Below are positions 59,230 through 64,000 of a DNA stretch of 64,000 nt, piece by piece. Within the stretch, counting starts at the first letter, position 1. Every line of letters begins with the position of its first letter. Both the position numbers and the translations under genes were made by a program. This DNA is from Pinus tabuliformis (lineage: Eukaryota; Streptophyta; Pinopsida; Pinales; Pinaceae), in contig CM062818.1 of the NCBI GenBank assembly GCA_031772625.1, positions 1,282,148,277-1,282,212,276 on the forward strand, read 5' to 3'. The notes under the pieces are model-generated. The model had not been told where the DNA came from, did no database searches, and saw only the letters and a program-made list of their open reading frames with translations.

Positions 59230-59520
59230 TGAAAGATGGAACAACACAATAAAAACTAAATTACAGAGCATAAAACATTCAAAAATAATGCACATCTCTC
59301 ACACACCAACTCAATCTTATTTCATTAAAATAGGCATATATTTATACTTGAGGAAAGGTATTGGGATTTTGTCAACTCCACAAATTTCTCAATCAATAAC
59401 TCCACAAATCACTCCATAATTCTCTCAACAATCATCCATAAAACTCTCACCTATCATTCCACTAATTTCTCCAACAACTTTAATTATTGAATATTTGACA
59501 AATGGTCCATTATTCCATCA
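59230..59520 (-). repeat. 5' LTR of Co-F
   Basis: 291 bp, paired with 53567-53858, followed by the target duplication AAATC at 59521-59525. Confidence 0.9.
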
Positions 59521-59525
59521 AAATC

Positions 59526-59640
59526 ATAGTAGAGCTGAAGATAAAACAAAAACTAAAAGTGCTCCTTCTATGTTCAATGCATCTAGCCTAATCAGCATCA
59601 GTAAAACCATACAAAATATATTTGTAAAAAGAATTCTTGT
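59526..59640 (-). CDS. pol: Co-E RNase H region, part right of Co-F (fossil)
   Basis: Minus-strand GFTDAD...RCIEHRRSTFSFCF corresponds to the copia segment G-Y-x-D-A-D-W-A...R-R-S-T-S-G. It belongs immediately before the piece at 53191-53566 in element order. A Co-G-type LTR begins at its right end. Fossil. Confidence 0.7.
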
Positions 59641-60260
59641 GAGAAATGTAACTAATTTGGGTCTTCATAATTATTTTACTCATTTCAATATGTATCTTAT
59701 GTAACAAACAAGAAAAGGAAAGAAAATTTTATTATTATTAAAGCATGGGTTTCATGCTCATCATTGATGTCTTCTAGGTGAGCATATTTTTCCTTCTAGG
59801 GTTTGTTAGGTATTAGGATTTATTGTCTTGGAGTCAAAGGACTCAAAATCAAGTTTATAAGACCCTTCCGGGTAAATTGTATTTGTAAAAGCAATTATTT
59901 TTTAGTCTAGAAAGTCTTAGAAGCTCCAAAGTACAAGTCTTCCCTAGGAACATCAAGTCGACATAAAGGAGGGAATTCGACCCCTTGAGAAGACTATATA
60001 AAGGAGAATTTCGACCTCATTTGAGATACACTCACTCACAAGTTCGATGTATCTATAAAGAGTTCGACTGAATTTGGGAAGCAAGAAGAATAAGAGCGAA
60101 GTTCTAGGACAATGAAGAAGGACGAAATATCTTGTTTCTAGGCTTTTTCTCTCTCACATGTGCAAAGATATAGGCTTTCTAGTGCTGCAAAAGGGAGGCT
60201 GAAATTGTAGGTCTAAGTTGCAGTAGGATAAAGTGCATAATCTTGTAGCTGGAAGGGAGA
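59641..60260 (+). repeat. Second Co-G-type LTR, partial
   Basis: TGAGAAATGTAACTAATTTGG, GGTCTTCATAAT, 'gcatgggtttcatg' and the TATA region ACTATATAAAGGAG match 43657-44100 and 40600-40700. No internal region follows, so it is a solitary or truncated LTR. Confidence 0.65.
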
Positions 60261-61050
60261 AAACCCTATATTAACCTCATTGACCTTGCGAGATTTATTC
60301 TTGTACCCCCCTCTATTTTTCCTAAAATTGTTGTATTACAGAGGATTTTGGTTCACGAGATCAAAGAGTATTTGAGCTCTAGATAAACAAAATGGAGAAT
60401 GAAAAAGCAGAAAAAGCACAAAAGGATGGAACGTGGGCCTCCCCCTCACTTTTAATTTTAAATGGTTAAACAATGACTACTTACTGGATAGATCCCATCC
60501 ATCCTAGAGCAACCTCACCCCCGGAGAAGCTCCAATGGGGTAACAAGCATGACAATTAAGCCAACACTTTCCCCCGAAAAGTGAAGGTAAAAAAGGCACA
60601 CTTGATAGATCGGTGACTATGATGAATTATGGGGGCCAAGCTTCGTCTCCAAGCTCGCCCAAGCACCCCAATAGAGGAAGATAAATGGGCCCACCACCTG
60701 TCAAGCCAGTGCAATAACTATGTCAACAGTTGAGACCACTGCTAGATGAGTGTGGCAGGAAAGCGTGAAACCATTTGATGCATCACACTTCTCCCTTGAT
60801 TTCTACCCAATCCAACTCTTCCACATATCTCCTCCACATCACATCTTCCTTTTATCGCCCATAAACCCCAATAAATAAACCGTTGCAACTCAAATTGATT
60901 TATTTCAAATTGTTTCTTTTTGCTTCGCCTGTTCAAAACTTCGTTTGCCCAACTGTCAATCAGAATAGAACCTCCTTGCACCTTTAGCATCAAATTATCT
61001 CTTGTTACTAGGTAATCCAAAGATTCTCCATCCTTACACAAATTGTCATC
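60261..61050. other. Unassigned stretch
   Basis: A 115-codon minus-strand ORF (60742-61089) is the longest here. It is Trp/Arg/Lys-rich, has no domain I recognise, and overlaps the coiled-coil region on the other strand. I see no repeat partner in the window. Confidence 0.35.
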
Positions 61051-61955
61051 ATGCTTAAATTGAAGAAAGAATCTCCAAACAACCCACAAAACCCCACTGA
61101 GCAGTTAACCAAGGCTCTCACAGATCTGCAGCTATCAAAGAGCGAGCTTAAGAAGATTCAGATTGACTTGGACAACACCAAGTACATGCTGGAAAATAAG
61201 GAGAAACAACTCAAGTCCACCCAGGAAAGTGTGGAAAAAATTAACAATAAGTATCATGTGGCACAAGATGAGATTAAAGGACTAAAGAATAGGTTGAAGG
61301 GCAACATGTCCCTTATTGAAGCCAAATAACTAATCTGGGATGATATCATCTTTGAGATAAAGAAGATATGGGAACACCTAAAATTAGTTACAAAACAGAA
61401 AGATGCAATAAATACCACTAAATTCTCTATCCTGTCGTCCAAGGAGGAAAATGCTAAGAATGCTAGCACTGCTGAGAAATTTATCAAGCACCTCAATGAG
61501 AAGTCAGCTGATAAGTTAAGGCAATGAACATCATCGACAGGACAGGTGTGATCATGGAGGTTGCCAAAACGATCCAGAAAAAGGAAGCAAGGAATAAGGT
61601 TGAGGAATGTCTAAATGAGATGGAAAGGTTGGTTGCAACATTCAACTCTAATTCTAACCACAAAACTAGAGTAGGATTACCTAGCTGTTGGGATTTCCAA
61701 GGACATCTGCTTCCACGGGAGCTATAAGATCAATTATTAGTTGAGGTCGAGAGCAAGGTGGACTCATCACATGAAAAGACTACCACTCCCAATGCCAAAA
61801 CCATAGTAAATTATCTACAGAGATATTTTGAGCTGTTATGGCTTGTGAAGACCTTGCTCGTAGCAAGGCAAAATTACACTGAGCTCACAAGCTTAAGGAT
61901 GGCCTACAACACTCTCATTCACATTCCCATGACAAATCTAGTTCTATGGTAAAAA
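61051..61955 (+). pseudogene. Decayed coiled-coil coding region, origin unknown
   Basis: A 92-codon ORF at 61051-61329 has heptad-like spacing and is rich in Lys, Glu, Leu and Asn (LTKALTDLQLSKSELKKIQI, ENKEKQLKSTQESVEKINN). Downstream frames stay rich in similar residues (VAKTIQKKEARNKVEECLNE at about 61560, YLQRYFELLWLVKTLLVARQ at about 61815). It may be an extra ORF of a mobile element, comparable in style to the coiled-coil part of the Gy-A aORF though not alike in sequence, or a dead host gene. I do not recognise it. Broken. Confidence 0.4.
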
Positions 61956-62239
61956 TGTGACTAGTTTGTTAATCCACCACGATTCCGAACGGTGGAGCCT
62001 CGGTCCACCTCAAGAGATAAAAGGAAACAACAATGAAGATATTATGTTTCAGACATCATGACAATTTCATTTATTTTCTACAAATTTTTAAATATTTTGT
62101 TTTTAAGAAAGGAATCAAGTTTGTTATGTAATAATTAGAACAACTGGACTAGTTGCATGCTTTCACAACTGATTAGTTTAGAAAACTATAGCATTTCCAT
62201 ATATTTTGGTAAGTTGTTCTTATTTTGGTTCTCCCTATA

Positions 62240-62256
62240 AAAGGGATGAAGAACTC
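62240..62256 (+). promoter_or_regulatory. TATA box, possible 5' LTR of Gy-H
   Basis: CCCTATAAAAGGGATG is a strong plant TATA match, about 600 bp upstream of the Gy-H coding region, followed by T-rich sequence. LTR ends and primer site were not recognised in 61956-62858. Confidence 0.4.
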
Positions 62257-62858
62257 ATTCGTAAGGGTTCGAAATTTCTGTCTCAGAGGGTGTAATTTTT
62301 TGAAGTTTTTTGCAAGTTTTGCACCTATGAGATGTATGTTGTTTTGAAGATTGATGAAAAAGTTCTAGTGATTCCAAGCATTGAGATGTGCAGTATGTAA
62401 TTCTTTCTCTATTTATCATTTGATATGTGTTTCTTTCCTCTCATAAATTGTGTAAATTGTAGCTTCTGGAATTTGATGTTGTATAATAGATTTAACTATG
62501 TTATATTATGACAAATGGTTCCTCTAATGTGTGAGGTTGAAGGCCTTAAAATTCGCTCCATGATTTATGTATCTTGTTTTCTTTGTTTTTCATAATTTTT
62601 CTGGAATTTAGTGTACAAGATTTTATCACTAGCCCTTTGCACTAGGTTTCTCTCTTGCATTCCTTCTTTCACCTATACTACAACAATTAATGAAACTGCA
62701 CTCTTTGTGTGTCGACTGCCATAACTGAATTGGATTTGCCTCTGAGTAGGGGAATTGAACCAGACCTAATAACTTTATATATATTCTTGAGCAGAACAGA
62801 TTTATCCTCAAGATACATTAAGATTTCCTAGGCACTCAACTTCCTCTCAACCCGGAGG

Positions 62859-64000
62859 TTGTCTCTAGGAGCTACAACATCTTCTAGAGTCATTTTCAAG
62901 GAGCAAATTAGAACATATTTCCCTGGGTATAAATTTTTCATTCCTTTGTATGGTGAGCAAAGGAAGTGTGAGTTGAGATCTCCCATTCATCAGAGTCCTT
63001 ATAATGTAACCCTAGATTTAAGGAGGCCTCATACTTGTTCAGATAATTCTCAACAAAAAACCCCTCCAGACTTTGACCCAAAAAGAATTATCTCCAAGAG
63101 AATCTGGAGAGAAGGAACACCAAGAACTATAGATCCTGTTGTCTTTGTCCCAAAGACCTCAACTTCTAGTTCTTAGAAAGTTGAGATAAACTCCCCTAAC
63201 ACCTCATTTGGGGGGTTGGACTTCTCATAAGGGAATTCCCCCCCATCTGATTTTTATTTTTCAGAACCAAACACTGAAGAAGTTTCTATTAGATCTTGTC
63301 CTTTCACATTTCATACTTTTCCAGATCTTGAAGAAATCAAAGACATACTCATTCCTACCACTTCTCAAATGTTCACAGCTATTTCACACCCAATCTCAGT
63401 TGTTGTTTCCCATTCATCCCTCACCCAGGCCCTGCATTAAATATTTTCTATCCTCCCTTGCAAAATATGGTTATCCCTGGCTTCTTGCTCAATGGATATG
63501 CCCCTCTAAATTAGCAGCAACCTATGAATGCAATGCCTCAAGACTACCTCAAACTCCTACCTAAATTCAGTAGGGAAGATGATGTTACTACTCAGAAACA
63601 TATTGAGATCTTTTTTCCATTTGTATAAAATTTGAATGTGGAACACTTGGATGTGGTGTTGAGATTATTTGCTTAGTATTTAAATGGAGAAGCTATAAAA
63701 TGGTTCAAAACCTTACCTAACAACTCAATTAACACTTGGGAGGAATTGGAGAACACCTTTATGAAAAAATGGGGGGAGAAGAAAGATCATGGATATTTCT
63801 TGACTGAATTTAATTCAATAAAGAAAAGGCATAGTGAAGATGTCACTGTATTTATAAAGAGATTTAATAAATTGTATAGAAGTATGCCTGCTGAGATTAA
63901 ACCCTCAAGGCAGAAACTGAGGTGGTGTTTGTTGGAGCCTTCAAATTATATTTTGGGTTTATCCTCAGAGAGAGGAAATCCCTCACACTAGACCGGATCT
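62859..64000 (+). CDS. gag: Gy-H: Ty3/gypsy gag region, cut by the right edge (fossil)
   Basis: The N-terminal part (62859-63176) is Pro/Arg/Ser-rich. The middle is Pro-rich with short open frames. From about 63560 the Retrotrans_gag core appears: YLNGEAIKWFKTLP, WEELENTFMKKWGEKKDH, FNSIKKRHSEDVTVFIKRFN and KLYRSMPAEIKPS. This wording is typical of plant gypsy Gag and differs from Gy-A and Gy-B, so it is another family. The rest lies beyond the window. Broken; fossil. Confidence 0.78.

Larger units (their letters stand above)
53567..59520 (-). mobile_element. Co-F: Ty1/copia element with clear ends, minus strand (fossil)
   Basis: LTRs 53567-53858 and 59230-59520 (292 and 291 bp, minus-strand TGATGGAATAATGG to CCATCTTTCA) differ at about 16 positions by eye. 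The target duplication AAATC is at 53562-53566 and 59521-59525. It has a polypurine tract and a tRNA-Met primer site. Internal order on the minus strand is gag, zinc knuckle, protease, integrase, RT, RNase H, the normal copia order. It is inserted in the RNase H region of Co-E. It looks structurally complete but the reading frames are broken in several places. Confidence 0.92.

Noticed and set aside
60742-61089. 115-codon minus-strand ORF as a possible host gene
   Set aside because: It overlaps the better-looking coiled-coil frame on the other strand and shows no recognisable domain, so only a weak note was kept in the feature list.
1-64000. Host protein-coding genes, tRNA or rRNA genes
   Set aside because: No ORF with a recognisable host domain and no cloverleaf or rRNA-like tract was found; nearly all recognisable coding sequence belongs to mobile elements.

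Overview
This 64 kb window is repeat-filled nuclear DNA of a seed plant. It holds Ty3/gypsy elements with a tRNA-Asp-type primer site, Ty1/copia elements with tRNA-Met-type primer sites, roughly 2 kb LTRs and several levels of nesting. The density and age of the elements and the absence of any host gene would suit a large genome such as a gymnosperm, but the species cannot be proved from this sequence. I found no convincing host gene, tRNA, rRNA or CRISPR array. All LTR elements are treated as fossils; every one I can assess is broken, most of them many times over.

Left third (1-29290): two related Ty3/gypsy elements, one inside the other. Outer element Gy-B has its 5' LTR end at 1-321 and its 3' LTR at 27167-29290. 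Inner element Gy-A (339-18386) inserted into Gy-B's primer-binding site and left the 5-bp target duplication GTTGC/GTTGT. The 5' LTR of Gy-A was in turn invaded by a 3.9 kb element, Ins-C (1449-5310). Gy-A and Gy-B share one plan: LTR, primer site, T-rich leader, gag, pol, a four-hairpin array, a zone rich in the motif CTACAGGAG, an extra sense-strand ORF (aORF) with an acidic middle and a coiled coil, and a 3' LTR. The N-terminal domain of the aORF reappears as the only long ORF of Ins-C.

Middle (29291-40534): a gene-free, G-poor stretch is followed by a head-to-tail array of a non-autonomous LTR element (array T). It has four LTRs of about 2 kb (the first truncated) separated by three internal regions of about 0.83 kb, each starting at a tRNA-Met primer site and ending in an 80-codon ORF.

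Right (40535-60260): a mosaic of copia elements. Co-G is on the plus strand (40535-44552). Co-E on the minus strand is scattered over 44553-46388, 52757-53566 and 59526-59640. Co-D on the minus strand (46389-52756) has a gag. Co-F on the minus strand (53567-59520) is the best bounded, with full gag-pol order, matching LTRs and target duplication AAATC, sitting in the RNase H region of Co-E. A second Co-G-type LTR follows at 59641-60260. After that come a decayed coiled-coil coding region (61051-61955) and a Ty3/gypsy gag (Gy-H) that runs off the right edge.

The most interesting unexplained structure is the recurrence of hairpin arrays between the end of pol and the 3' LTR in several families. 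These are the four-hairpin array of Gy-A and Gy-B, which shows a compensatory base-pair change; the repeated two-hairpin or Y-shaped modules of Co-E; and the GGAT/ATCC hairpins of Co-G and Co-D. Other items are the palindromic CTACAGGAG motif family and a CpG-rich repeat set laid out symmetrically around a 20-bp palindrome in Ins-C.
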